28,357 nt of DNA from JBFKMV01 sp041629655 (lineage in GTDB: Bacteria; Acidobacteriota; Polarisedimenticolia; Polarisedimenticolales; Polarisedimenticolaceae), in assembly GCA_041629655.1 (NCBI GenBank), contig JBFKMV010000047.1, positions 1-28,357 on the forward strand. The letters run 5' to 3'. Made by a program: the position numbers and the translations under genes. Each line of letters starts with the position of its first letter. Position 1 is the stretch's first letter. The notes beneath the pieces are model-generated. The model made no database searches. It saw nothing but the letters and a program-made list of their open reading frames with translations, and was not told the DNA's origin. Below, piece by piece: positions 1 through 10,365 of the stretch.

Positions 1-325
1 CCCCAAAGCGGCCGTTTTGCACCCGGTCGCTCGGGCAGCCGACATTCAGGTTGATCTCGTCATAGCCGTAGCCCGCCGCCCCGGCCGCCGCGGCCGCCAG
101 GATGCGCGGCTCGCTGCCGCCGAGCTGCAGCGCGAGCGGCTGCTCGTGCGGATCGAACCCGAGCAGGCGCTCGCGGTCGCCGTGGAGCACCGCGCCGGTG
201 GTCAGCATCTCCGTGTACAGCAGGCAGCGGCGCGTGACGGCGCGCATCAGGAACCGGTAATGCCGGTCCGTGCGGTCCATCATCGGCGCCACGCTCAGCG
301 GGCGGATCGGTCCACGGCGTTCCAC
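1..325 (-). CDS. dusA: tRNA-dihydrouridine synthase A, N-terminal part (cut by window edge)
   Basis: This is the N-terminal ~108 residues of an FMN-dependent enzyme that reduces uridine to dihydrouridine in the D-loop of tRNA. The translation shows the DusA hallmarks in order: VAPMMDRTDRHYR close to the start (FMN phosphate-binding strand), TEMLTTGAVLHGD, PLALQLGGSEP, and LNVGCPSDRVQNGRFG, which contains the catalytic cysteine. The VGCPSDRVQNG form is typical of DusA rather than DusB or DusC. I chose the GTG at 325 because GGAGGG lies just upstream and the VAPMMD motif then falls about 10 residues in, as in known DusA proteins. The C-terminal part lies beyond the left edge. The gene follows the Rieske gene after about 31 bp on the same strand, so the two could be co-transcribed. 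Confidence 0.93.
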   Translation of the reverse strand, partial: MERRGPIRPLSVAPMMDRTDRHYRFLMRAVTRRCLLYTEMLTTGAVLHGDRERLLGFDPHEQPLALQLGGSEPRILAAAAAGAAGYGYDEINLNVGCPSDRVQNGRFG

Positions 326-356
326 GACCCCTCCATTGTACGGGGTTCGCGGCGGA

Positions 357-752
357 TCAGCCGTCGCGTCGCTTGAAGAACCGGTTCGGGTCGCCCTCGA
401 TCCAGTCCTCTTCCGGCTCCGGCTCCGGCTCCGGCTCGGGGTCCGGAAGCCGGATCCAGACCTGGCCGTCCTCGACCTTGCACTCGTAGACCCGGAGGCA
501 GGCCCAGGGGCGCGCATCGCCCTGCCCGCTGTCGATGTCGAAGGTCCAGCCGTGCCACCAGCAGATGACCCGGTTGTCCTCGATCCGGCCGTCGGACAAC
601 GAGGCGCCCATGTGCGGGCAGTCGTCCTGGAACGCGACGTAACGCTGGCCGACCTTCCAGACCGAGATGCGCCATTTGCCGCCGACCTTGAAGGCCTGGC
701 CGCGCCGCTCCGGGATCTCGGCGACCCCGCACAGCGGGATGAACTCGCTCAT
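357..752 (-). CDS. Stand-alone Rieske [2Fe-2S] ferredoxin-like protein
   Basis: A 131-residue soluble protein made of one Rieske domain, a small electron carrier binding a 2Fe-2S cluster through two Cys and two His. The ligand boxes are complete: C45-P-H47 and C64-W-W-H67, with 16 residues between H47 and C64. The WHGWTFDIDSGQ stretch after the second box is typical of NirD-like and dioxygenase-ferredoxin-type Rieske proteins. There is no signal peptide or membrane anchor, so it is probably cytoplasmic. The C-terminus carries an alternating Glu-Pro tail (about residues 104-114) encoded by a hexanucleotide repeat. Its ATG overlaps the stop of the upstream hydrolase gene in an ATGA, indicating translational coupling. 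No partner oxygenase or reductase is visible nearby, so the redox partner is unknown. Confidence 0.9.
   Translation of the reverse strand: MSEFIPLCGVAEIPERRGQAFKVGGKWRISVWKVGQRYVAFQDDCPHMGASLSDGRIEDNRVICWWHGWTFDIDSGQGDARPWACLRVYECKVEDGQVWIRLPDPEPEPEPEPEEDWIEGDPNRFFKRRDG
413..436. repeat. Hexanucleotide tandem repeat, four perfect copies of CCGGCT
   Basis: Four exact back-to-back copies, with a decayed fifth unit after them, encode the Glu-Pro tail of the Rieske protein on the minus strand. The unit is a multiple of three, so slippage would change tail length without breaking the frame. Confidence 0.85.
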
Positions 753-2167
753 CGCGCCGCGGCCGCCAGCGTGGCCGCTCGCGCGGCTGCGAACCGGGCC
801 AGCGCGCGCTCGGCGACGTACGGCCGCTCGTTGCCGAGAGCGGGGTCGTCCGTCATCCAGAAGCCGAGCGAAGACTCCGCATCGAGCCCGCCGTGGGTGC
901 CGCGCACGCGCCCGCCCTGGACCCGCGCCGCGATGTGGGCCGTGCGGAGACCCCAGGCGTAGCCCGGACGCAGCGACAGCAGCACGGTGGCGCGGCTCTT
1001 GATCCAGTGGCCGCTCAGCGCCGTCACCAGGCGTCCCGGGCCGTCGGGATAGTCGGCGTCGACGGTGGCGCGCAGCCAGGCCTCGCGGGTCGCGAAGCCC
1101 GCGGCGTCGAGCTCTCCCTGCCCGCCCAGCCGCTCCACGGCCTCCCCGTAACGCAGCGGGTCTCCGTGCTCGGGCGCGTAGGCCAGCCATCGTCGCGCGC
1201 CGGCGTCGCGCCAGCGAATCCTGGCCGCGCCGTCGGCGGAGACCACGCGGACCTCCTCGGGACCCGTGCGCCACGCCGCCAGCTCGACCCCGGGGCTGCG
1301 GACCACCGCCCGCGCGGCGCGCTCCGCGCGGTCGGCGTCCTCGAGGAACAATGCGCCGTAGCTCACGATTCCGAACGTCGGCGCGACGACGTCGTCCGGA
1401 CGCCGGAGTCGTTTCTTGACCCGGAAGCCCTCCCGGCGCAACAGCTTCTTGACGCCGCGGACCTTGCGCACCCGCTCGTCGCCGTTGCCGTGATCGGAGT
1501 ACAGCACGACGCTCAGGCGCCGCCCGTGGCGTTCCAGGTAGCGTCGCTTGAGCTGCTCCAGGCTGGCCTCGAGCCGGACCAAAAAGCGTACCGCCGCCTC
1601 GTCGCCGCGGATGTGCTGGAGCGCGTCGGTCGAGCCGACGTGCGCCAGCGTCACCTCGCGCGGCTGCCCCAGCATCAGCTCCGCGATGTTGGCCATCTCG
1701 CGCCGCGCGGTGCGCTTGGGCGACACGTAGACCATCAGCTTCTCCCACAGCGTGCGGCGCTTGATGTCGACGAGCCCCTTCCAGTCGTAGGCCTGCTCGC
1801 GATAGCGCAGCGGGCTGCCGCCGACCATCTCGTTGCGCTCCTTGCTGAAGTAGCGCAGCTCGTAGCCGTCGGCCGGTCCCACGCCGAACGGCTCGAACAA
1901 CGCGGTGAACGCCACGTGGGTCGTGGACGGGAACGTCGAGACCAGCGGCGAGGGGCGCGTCCAGTGCCGGAACGCTCCGCGCTCGCGGGCCGCCTCGGCG
2001 ACCCGCACCGGGACGCCGTCGAGCGCCAGCAGCAGGACGTCGGGCTGCTCTCCCGCGGCCTCGCCGGCGCCGGTCGCGGTCACGCACAGCAGCGCGCATG
2101 CCAGCAGCGCTCCCGCCGGCATCGCCCTGTTGCGAAGTCTTGACAGGCCCTTCACGATGAGGCTCAT
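749..2167 (-). CDS. Exported alkaline-phosphatase-superfamily hydrolase (type I phosphodiesterase/nucleotide pyrophosphatase-like)
   Basis: A predicted 472-residue secreted or periplasmic metal-dependent phosphohydrolase or phosphodiesterase. The N-terminus has a basic region (K6, R10, R12, R14) followed by a hydrophobic Ala/Leu stretch, consistent with a Sec signal peptide. Mature-region motifs fit the superfamily: LLALDG (metal Asp50), STFPSTTH (Thr nucleophile near 82-83), a D-x3-H pair in STDALQH, YSDHGNGD (Asp-His metal pair) and GTHGG (metal His). There is no C/S-x-P-x-R sulfatase signature, so it is not a formylglycine sulfatase. An upstream ATG at 2191 is possible, but 2167 gives a normal signal peptide. 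It heads a coupled minus-strand pair with the Rieske gene and lies head-to-head with the FGE-fold gene. The substrate cannot be named. Confidence 0.8.
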   Translation of the reverse strand: MSLIVKGLSRLRNRAMPAGALLACALLCVTATGAGEAAGEQPDVLLLALDGVPVRVAEAARERGAFRHWTRPSPLVSTFPSTTHVAFTALFEPFGVGPADGYELRYFSKERNEMVGGSPLRYREQAYDWKGLVDIKRRTLWEKLMVYVSPKRTARREMANIAELMLGQPREVTLAHVGSTDALQHIRGDEAAVRFLVRLEASLEQLKRRYLERHGRRLSVVLYSDHGNGDERVRKVRGVKKLLRREGFRVKKRLRRPDDVVAPTFGIVSYGALFLEDADRAERAARAVVRSPGVELAAWRTGPEEVRVVSADGAARIRWRDAGARRWLAYAPEHGDPLRYGEAVERLGGQGELDAAGFATREAWLRATVDADYPDGPGRLVTALSGHWIKSRATVLLSLRPGYAWGLRTAHIAARVQGGRVRGTHGGLDAESSLGFWMTDDPALGNERPYVAERALARFAAARAATLAAAAR

Positions 2168-2170
2168 TCT
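2140..2170 (+). promoter_or_regulatory. Possible promoter of the FGE-fold gene
   Basis: An exact TTGACA lies at 2140-2145 and a weak -10-like CATTCT at 2165-2170 with a 19-nt spacer, about 20 nt before the ATG at 2190. It sits inside the start of the divergent hydrolase gene, which is expected because only about 22 bp separate the two start codons. The -10 match is poor and the spacer long. Confidence 0.25.
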
Positions 2171-2189
2171 ACCGTATCGAGGGCGTCGC

Positions 2190-2873
2190 ATGGACCGCTA
2201 CACCCGGTACCCGCGCGCGATCCTGTGGCTGGTGCGCGAGGGAGAGATCACGATCGGCGGCGAGGAGCCGGAGAGCCGACCCTCGTTCCGCGCGCGCGTC
2301 GATTCGTTCTACCTGAGCAAGGCGCCGGTGACCAACGAGCAGTACGGGGCCTACGCCCCGGACTTCGAACGCTCACCGCTCTCGCCCGGCGACCGTGACC
2401 CCGCGGTCGGGCTGAGCTACCGCGACGCGCGCGGGTACTGCGACTGGTACGCGCGCGTCTCGCGCAAGCCGATGCGGCTGCCGACGGAGATCGAGTGGGA
2501 GTACGCCTGCCGCTCCGGCGCCGCGACCCGGTATTTCTGGGGCGCCGACCCCGCGGCGGCCGAGGACTACGTCTGGGACCGGCGGAACAGCGCGTCGCAC
2601 GTTCGCGCGCCCGAGGACAAGCGCCCCAACCCGTTCGGCCTGCTGGGCATGCTGGGCACGGTCTGGGAGTGGACGGGCTCGCTGTTCCGTCCGTACCCCG
2701 CCGAGCCGGGCGACGGTCGCGACGATCCGGGAGCACGCGGACCGCGGGTGTTGCGCGGGGGCTCGTTCCGGCTCGACCGGGAACAGCTGAGCTGCTCGCT
2801 GCGGCGCGGCGCGGACCCCGCGATTCCGATCGAGGACGCCGGTTTCCGGGTCGCGCGCGGCTTCCGCGGCTAG
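2190..2873 (+). CDS. FGE-sulfatase-domain (SUMF1-fold) protein lacking the FGE cysteine pair
   Basis: A 227-residue protein with the formylglycine-generating-enzyme fold. Diagnostic segments are FYLSKAPVTNEQY near residues 40-52, ARGYCDWYARVSRKPMRLPTEIEWEYACRSG in the middle, NPFGLLGMLGTVWEWT, and RGGSFR at 189-194 followed by DAGFRVAR at the C-terminus. True FGE has two cysteines at positions 2 and 7 after RGGSF. Here those positions are Leu195 and Leu200, and the only nearby cysteine is Cys202. It therefore probably does not make formylglycine and belongs with the wider family, whose members include carbon-oxygen lyases, sulfoxide synthases and ligand-binding proteins. There is no signal peptide. 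The ATG at 2190 is preceded by GAGGG; an ATG at 2157 lacks a ribosome site. The stop overlaps that of the convergent gene. Confidence 0.85.
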   Translation: MDRYTRYPRAILWLVREGEITIGGEEPESRPSFRARVDSFYLSKAPVTNEQYGAYAPDFERSPLSPGDRDPAVGLSYRDARGYCDWYARVSRKPMRLPTEIEWEYACRSGAATRYFWGADPAAAEDYVWDRRNSASHVRAPEDKRPNPFGLLGMLGTVWEWTGSLFRPYPAEPGDGRDDPGARGPRVLRGGSFRLDREQLSCSLRRGADPAIPIEDAGFRVARGFRG

Positions 2874-3607
2874 TGCAGCTCGAAGTCGGCGATGATCGGC
2901 AGGTGGTCGCTGGCGACCTTCGAGACGCGCATCCGGCAGCGGGCGCTGCTCAGCGCCCGGACGTGCCCGCGGTAGTAGATGCGGTCCAGCCCGCCCGTCG
3001 GCGAGAACGAGGGATAGGTGCGGATCGGCCCGCGCGACCGCTCGGTCGCGCAGTCGAACCCTAGCATCGCCGTGAAGATCGGGTGGAGCTGCGAGCGCCA
3101 GTCGTTGAAATCGCCGCCCACCAGCACGGCGCCGTGGTCGTTCAACCCCACGAACTCTTCGGAGCGGACCAGCCGGCCGACCTGGTACAGGCGCTCCCGG
3201 GCCGACAACCCGAGGTGCAGGTTGAACACGTCCAGCCGGTGCGGGTGGCCCGCGACGACCTGCATCTCGATCGTGGTGTGCTGGCACCCGCGGCGCTTGC
3301 GGTTGGCGATCGTCAGGTCGATGTTGCGCTCGCGCAGGATCGGATAGCGGCTGAGCGTTGCGTTACCGTAGCGGCCGCGCCGCAGCGAGACGTTGTGGCC
3401 GACCGCGAAGTGCGGGTACTCCAGCGCGTCGGCGAACTCGCGCGCGAGGTTGAGCTCGCGAGAGCGCGGGGCGCCCTCGTCGACCTCCTGCAGCAGCACC
3501 ACGTCGGCCTCGTAGTGCGCCAGGATCTCGACGATCCGGTCGGGGCGGAATCGCCGGTCGACGCCGATCGCGCGATGGATGTTGTAGGTGACGATTCGAA
3601 AACGCAT
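2870..3607 (-). CDS. Endonuclease/exonuclease/phosphatase-family metal-dependent hydrolase
   Basis: A 245-residue protein of the EEP superfamily (DNase I, exonuclease III and inositol-phosphatase fold). All catalytic boxes are present in order: TYNIHR (Asn9), LLQEVDE (metal Glu41), FNLHLG (Asn/His), GGDFNDW (catalytic Asp and Asn), GLDRIYY and SDHLPI (catalytic His). The short size and the NIH-RAIG N-terminus resemble YbhP-like proteins, which often occur beside cardiolipin synthase genes; no such gene is visible here. The start at 3607 removes a non-conserved in-frame N-terminal extension and begins just before the first motif. No signal peptide is seen. Its TAG stop and that of the FGE-fold gene overlap in a shared CTAG. 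The substrate, nucleic acid or phospholipid/phosphoester, is open. Confidence 0.88.
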   Translation of the reverse strand: MRFRIVTYNIHRAIGVDRRFRPDRIVEILAHYEADVVLLQEVDEGAPRSRELNLAREFADALEYPHFAVGHNVSLRRGRYGNATLSRYPILRERNIDLTIANRKRRGCQHTTIEMQVVAGHPHRLDVFNLHLGLSARERLYQVGRLVRSEEFVGLNDHGAVLVGGDFNDWRSQLHPIFTAMLGFDCATERSRGPIRTYPSFSPTGGLDRIYYRGHVRALSSARCRMRVSKVASDHLPIIADFELH

Positions 3608-3641
3608 CGAGAAACCGGCGGCACCCGCACTCCGGCTCTGA

Positions 3642-3670
3642 AATATGGACGCCCGGCGCGTGCCGCGCAA
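3642..3670 (-). promoter_or_regulatory. Candidate sigma70 promoter of the EEP-family gene
   Basis: Read on the minus strand, TTGCGC (3670-3665) and CATATT (3647-3642) are separated by 17 nt, each matching consensus at four of six positions. It lies about 35 bp upstream of the start at 3607, in an AT-richer island within very GC-rich DNA. Confidence 0.35.
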
Positions 3671-3691
3671 GCCGCCCGCGTGCTCGGCGCC

Positions 3692-3720
3692 TTGTAACGC
3701 CCGGGCAGCGGTTGTAGTCT
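3692..3720 (+). promoter_or_regulatory. Candidate promoter of the nucleotidyltransferase gene
   Basis: TTGTAA (3692-3697) and TAGTCT (3715-3720) are separated by 17 nt in the 173-bp divergent region. The ATG at 3781 would follow a leader of about 55 nt that ends in a purine-rich AGAAGAAGAAG ribosome-binding region. Confidence 0.38.
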
Positions 3721-3780
3721 ACCCACGACGGGGCGGTCCCGGCCACGGCCCCGATCGTCCCCAAAGAGCAGAAGAAGAAG

Positions 3781-4737
3781 ATGCAGCGGCGCCCCATCCC
3801 ACTGGTCATTCTCGGCGGAGCCGACCGGCGCGGAACCCAGCTTCCGCCCGCCGCCGCCGACAAGCACCCGCTGGCCGGGTACAAGGGTGTCGATATCCGC
3901 CTCGGCGGCCGGCCCCTGGTCGGCGTGCTGATCGAGCGGCTGCGCGACAGCGGCGCCTTCGATCCGATCGTGATCGCCGGGCCGGAACGGATCTACCGGC
4001 CGGCCGGGATCGACGCCCAGATCATCGACACCGACGGCAACTTCGGCCACAACCTGCGGATGGCGCTGGAGGGGATGCAGCGCCTGAGCCCCGGGTCGGC
4101 GATCGGCATCACGACCTGCGACATCGTCCCCGACCTCCCTGACCTGCGGACCTGGCTGGACGCCTACCACGCCACCGCGCCGCACGCGTTCTGGTACGGG
4201 CTGGTCCGCGCGCCCGAGGACCCCGGGAAGCTGGGCGCCTTCGGCTGGAAGCCCCGGTACCGTGTCGCCCCGGCCGCCGGCGCCGCTCCGGTCCAGGTGC
4301 TCCCCGGCCACCTGGTGATCGCCGACCCCGAGGCGCTGCGGCTCGATTTCCTGTACGGACTGACGGAGATCGGATACCGTACGCGCAACCGGCCGATCGC
4401 CTCGCGCCGCCTGCCGATGATCCTGCACGTGATCTGGCGCCTGCTGGCCCAGGACCTGATCTACCTGTTCCGGGGCGGGCTGCCCAACCTCACCTGGTCG
4501 GTGCTCGGTAGCGGTATCAAGGCGGGACGCAAGCTGCGCGCCGGGACGATCACCCGCGCCGAGCTGGAGCGGGCGGTGTGCAAGATCTTCGTCAAGACGC
4601 GGCACCGCCGCCGGCATCGCGACCGCGGGGTCAGCCTGCCGATCCTCGAAGGCCTCACGCTGGCCGAGGACATCGACACCGAGGAAGAGGCCCGGGCCAC
4701 GCAGGCCGGCCGCAAGGACACCGACGCGGCGATGTGA
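3781..4737 (+). CDS. MobA-like NTP transferase-fold protein
   Basis: A 318-residue protein whose first ~120 residues match the MobA-like nucleotidyltransferase fold. They contain a glycine-rich LGGADRRG loop (11-18) in place of the usual LAGGxxxR, a lysine-containing segment DKHPLAGYKG (28-36), LGGRPLVGVLIERL, IVIAGPERI, and a metal-binding aspartate in TTCDIVPD (111-118). Such enzymes transfer a nucleotide to molybdopterin, a sugar phosphate or a polyol phosphate. The second half has a partly hydrophobic stretch (LHVIWRLLAQDLIYLFRGG) and a basic region rich in His/Arg near the C-terminus, which are not features of MobA itself. The substrate is unknown, and no molybdenum-cofactor genes are nearby. 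The C-terminal acidic TEEEA stretch is probably disordered. Transcription appears independent of the flanking genes. Confidence 0.7.
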   Translation: MQRRPIPLVILGGADRRGTQLPPAAADKHPLAGYKGVDIRLGGRPLVGVLIERLRDSGAFDPIVIAGPERIYRPAGIDAQIIDTDGNFGHNLRMALEGMQRLSPGSAIGITTCDIVPDLPDLRTWLDAYHATAPHAFWYGLVRAPEDPGKLGAFGWKPRYRVAPAAGAAPVQVLPGHLVIADPEALRLDFLYGLTEIGYRTRNRPIASRRLPMILHVIWRLLAQDLIYLFRGGLPNLTWSVLGSGIKAGRKLRAGTITRAELERAVCKIFVKTRHRRRHRDRGVSLPILEGLTLAEDIDTEEEARATQAGRKDTDAAM

Positions 4738-4741
4738 AGCC

Positions 4742-4750
4742 TGCTATCAT
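4742..4750 (+). promoter_or_regulatory. Extended -10 promoter element before the tricorn-like gene
   Basis: TGC immediately followed by TATCAT forms an extended -10 element right after the stop of the previous gene. No convincing -35 is visible at 16-18 nt. The start codon at 4808 is preceded by a clear GAGGAG. Confidence 0.38.
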
Positions 4751-4807
4751 CGACCCCTTTTTCCACGGCACGCCAAGACGTTTCCGAGATCCGACGAGGA
4801 GCTGGCC

Positions 4808-8149
<3,342 letters not shown>

Positions 8150-8191
8150 ATCGACGACGCGACAGACGCGACGACGGAGGGCAGCGAGCCG

Positions 8192-9079
8192 ATGGGCGAT
8201 GGGAAGAAACGGAAACGCCGCACGGACAAGCGCAAGGCGAAGAAGTCCAAGCCGCTCCCGGCGCTGGCCCGGGACCGCCACGTGCTCTACGAGGCCAGCG
8301 TCCAGAACCCCGAGGCCGACATCGATTTCTTCCGTCGCGTCTACCGGCGCAAGCGCGGTCGCCCGTTCCGCCTGCTGCGCGAGGACTTCTGCGGCACCGC
8401 GGCGCTGGCCTGCGACTGGGTCCGGCGGCAGGCCGGTCACCGCGCCTGGGGGGTCGATCTGCATCGCCCCACGCTGGACTGGGGGATCAAGCACCACGTC
8501 AGCCGGCTCGGCGAGTCGGCGCGCAAGCGGCTGACCCTGCTCTGTGAAGACGTGATGAACGTCACCGAGCCCAAGGTCGACGTCGTCGCCGGGCTCAATT
8601 TCTCCTACGGCGTGTTCAAAGACCGGCAGACGCTCGGCCGCTACTTCCGTCAGGTGCGCAAGTCGATGCGGCCCGGCGGGATCTTCTTCGTCGATGCCTT
8701 CGGCGGCACGGAGACGATGTCGGAGATGGAAGAGAAGCGCCCGATCTCCGCCAGCAAGGTGCTCGACGGGATCAAGATCCCCAAGTTCACCTACGTCTGG
8801 GAGCAGGCGCACTTCAACTGCGTCAACCACGACATCCTGTGTTACATCCACTTCAAGCTCAAGGACGGCACCAAGATCAAGCGCGCGTTCACCTACGACT
8901 GGCGCCTGTGGACGCTGCCCGAGCTGCAGGAGCTGATGCTCGAGGCCGGCTTCGCGTCGACCGAGGTGTACCTCGAGGGCTGGGACGAGGAAGCGGACGA
9001 TACCGACGGGATCTTCCGTCGGCGGACCTACTTCGAGAATCAGGACGGCTGGGTCGGGTACGTGGTCGGGTTGACCTGA
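8192..9079 (+). CDS. Class I SAM-dependent methyltransferase
   Basis: A 295-residue protein with a Rossmann-type methyltransferase core. Residues 4-20 are almost entirely Lys/Arg/Asp, a basic tail that may contact nucleic acid or a ribosomal partner. Motif I is atypical, LLREDFCGTAALACDW (61-76), followed by the acidic ribose-binding loop GVDLHRPTLDWG (87-98) and a motif II/III region (LLCEDVMNV, VVAGLNFSYGVFKD). RKSMRPGGIFFVDAFGG is the usual post-motif segment. The DFCGT version of motif I is shared by a conserved family of uncharacterised bacterial methyltransferases. The substrate is unknown. It begins 42 bp after the protease gene with only a distant GGAGGG, and may be co-transcribed with it. 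Confidence 0.85.
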   Translation: MGDGKKRKRRTDKRKAKKSKPLPALARDRHVLYEASVQNPEADIDFFRRVYRRKRGRPFRLLREDFCGTAALACDWVRRQAGHRAWGVDLHRPTLDWGIKHHVSRLGESARKRLTLLCEDVMNVTEPKVDVVAGLNFSYGVFKDRQTLGRYFRQVRKSMRPGGIFFVDAFGGTETMSEMEEKRPISASKVLDGIKIPKFTYVWEQAHFNCVNHDILCYIHFKLKDGTKIKRAFTYDWRLWTLPELQELMLEAGFASTEVYLEGWDEEADDTDGIFRRRTYFENQDGWVGYVVGLT

Positions 9080-9113
9080 GCGTCGACCGGCCGTGTGCCG
9101 GGGGGACGCGACG

Positions 9114-9539
9114 ATGAGCAAGTGGTTCGGTCTGGCGGTCGCCGCCGCGGTGCTGTACGGCCTGCACCAGATCTTCACGAAACTGGCCGCGGACCGCATC
9201 GGCGACGGTCTCGGGGCGTTCGTGGTCGAGGCCACGGCCGCGCTGAGCGTGCTGGTGTACCTGGGGTGGCTGTGGTTCGGAGGCGGCTGGAACCAACCGT
9301 TCACGGGGGCCGGCGTGACCTACTCGGTGCTGACCGGCATCTGCGTGGGTATCGGGACGGTGGTGTTCTTCCTGATGTTCCAGCAGGGCGGACCGCTGTC
9401 GGCGGTGCCGGCGATCCTGGCCGGGGGCGCGGCGCTGATGGCGCTGGCCGGCGTGCTGTTCTTCCGCGAGCCGCTGTCGCTCCAGCGCACGCTGGGCATC
9501 CTGCTCTCGATCGTCGGCCTGTACCTGCTGCGGCGGTAG
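9114..9539 (+). CDS. Half-size EamA/DMT-superfamily membrane protein
   Basis: A 141-residue integral membrane protein with about five hydrophobic segments. It matches a single EamA repeat of the drug/metabolite transporter superfamily: the start MSKWFGLAVAAAVLYGLHQIFTK and the end FFREPLSLQRTLGILLSIVGLYLLRR are characteristic of the repeat. Typical EamA exporters have two such repeats (about 300 residues), so this one probably works as a homodimer or a dual-topology unit, as in the EmrE-like ancestral arrangement. The ATG at 9114 is preceded by a G-rich ribosome site. It lies 34 bp after the methyltransferase gene. The transported compound is unknown. Confidence 0.8.
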   Translation: MSKWFGLAVAAAVLYGLHQIFTKLAADRIGDGLGAFVVEATAALSVLVYLGWLWFGGGWNQPFTGAGVTYSVLTGICVGIGTVVFFLMFQQGGPLSAVPAILAGGAALMALAGVLFFREPLSLQRTLGILLSIVGLYLLRR

Positions 9540-9595
9540 CTGGATAACCCATGGGGCCGCCGGCACGTACTACCTCGTGAACAGGGAGGATCGAC

Positions 9596-9967
9596 ATGGC
9601 CGTTTCCCGTGCCGGCAACGTGACGAGCTGGGTCCTGGCGATCCTGCTCGCCGTCGCCTTCTTGATCGCGGCGCTGGGCAAGCTGACCGGCGCGGCGGTA
9701 CCGATGTTCGAGCGCTGGGGCTATCCCGCCTGGTTCGCCACGCTGATCGGCGTCGCCGAGCTGGCGGGCGCGGTCGGGCTGCTGGTCCCGCGTGTCACCC
9801 GCTGGGCCGCGCTGGGCCTGGGTGCCGTGATGCTCGGCGCCGCCTACACGCACCTCTCGGCGGGCGAGGGGCTCGAGGTGCTGCGACCCCTCGTCTTCCT
9901 GGCCCTGCTCGCGGTAGTCTGGTGGCTGCGCCGGCCGGCCGTCCCGGGGCCGGGCGGTTCCGCCTGA
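9596..9967 (+). CDS. DoxX-like four-helix membrane protein
   Basis: A 123-residue membrane protein with four predicted helices. The pattern SWVLAILLAVAFLIAALGKLTG, then FERWGYPAWFATLIGVAELAGAVGLL, then WAALGLGAVMLGAAYTHL and a C-terminal helix, matches the DoxX-like family, including its AALGKLTG and GVAELAGAVGLL signatures. DoxX-like proteins are linked to respiratory or thiol-redox membrane complexes, but most lack a defined role. AGGGAGGA precedes the ATG at 9596. The next gene follows after only 10 bp, suggesting one transcript. Confidence 0.85.
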   Translation: MAVSRAGNVTSWVLAILLAVAFLIAALGKLTGAAVPMFERWGYPAWFATLIGVAELAGAVGLLVPRVTRWAALGLGAVMLGAAYTHLSAGEGLEVLRPLVFLALLAVVWWLRRPAVPGPGGSA

Positions 9968-9977
9968 GGGGCGTCGC

Positions 9978-10262
9978 ATGACTCTCGCGGCCGCAGCACA
10001 GCCGACACTGCCGGGGCTCGGCCTGTGGGCCGTCGCCGCGCTCGTGCTGCTGCTGAACGTCCCGTTCGGATTCTGGCGCGCGGGGGTGCGCAAGTTCAGC
10101 GTGCCGTGGTTCGTCGCCGTCCACGCGCCGGTCCCCCTGGTGATCGGGCTGCGCGTCGTTTCCGGGCTGGGCTGGCAGCTGGCGACGCTGCCCGTGCTCG
10201 TCGGCGCGTTCCTCGCCGGGCAGTGGATCGGGGGTCGGCTGCGCAGCGACGGCCAGCCGTGA
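9978..10262 (+). CDS. Small conserved-looking membrane protein
   Basis: A 94-residue protein with about three hydrophobic segments (GLWAVAALVLLLNVPFGFWRAG, FVAVHAPVPLVIGLRVV, LATLPVLVGAFLAGQWIGG). The central RAGVRKFSVPWFVAVHAPVP is the most distinctive part. I cannot assign a family with confidence. GAGGGG lies a suitable distance upstream of the ATG. It sits between the DoxX-like gene and a possible coupled micro-ORF, in a run of small membrane protein genes. It may be a subunit or assembly partner in the same membrane, but nothing in the sequence shows a function. Confidence 0.7.
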   Translation: MTLAAAAQPTLPGLGLWAVAALVLLLNVPFGFWRAGVRKFSVPWFVAVHAPVPLVIGLRVVSGLGWQLATLPVLVGAFLAGQWIGGRLRSDGQP

Positions 10263-10357
10263 ATCGCCGCCGCTTCACCTCGCTGCTGCGCGCCCCCAAG
10301 CTCGACGTCGAGGAGGCGCTACGCAAGTACGGGCACGACACGCACCACGGCCGCTGA
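10259..10357 (+). CDS. Possible 32-residue translationally coupled small protein
   Basis: A GTG overlaps the stop of the preceding membrane-protein gene in a GTGA and opens a 32-residue frame. It reads VNRRRFTSLLRAPKLD followed by VEEALRKYGHDTHHGR. The basic N-terminus, central amphipathic stretch and His-rich end look protein-like, and the stop lies 8 bp before the next ATG, so it fills the space exactly. No family is recognised. It could equally be a chance open frame in GC-rich DNA. Confidence 0.35.
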   Translation: MNRRRFTSLLRAPKLDVEEALRKYGHDTHHGR

Positions 10358-10365
10358 ACGGCGGG

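Noticed and set aside
2190..2873. Calling this gene a formylglycine-generating enzyme
   Set aside because: Both positions for the catalytic cysteines are Leu, and the neighbouring hydrolase lacks a sulfatase signature.
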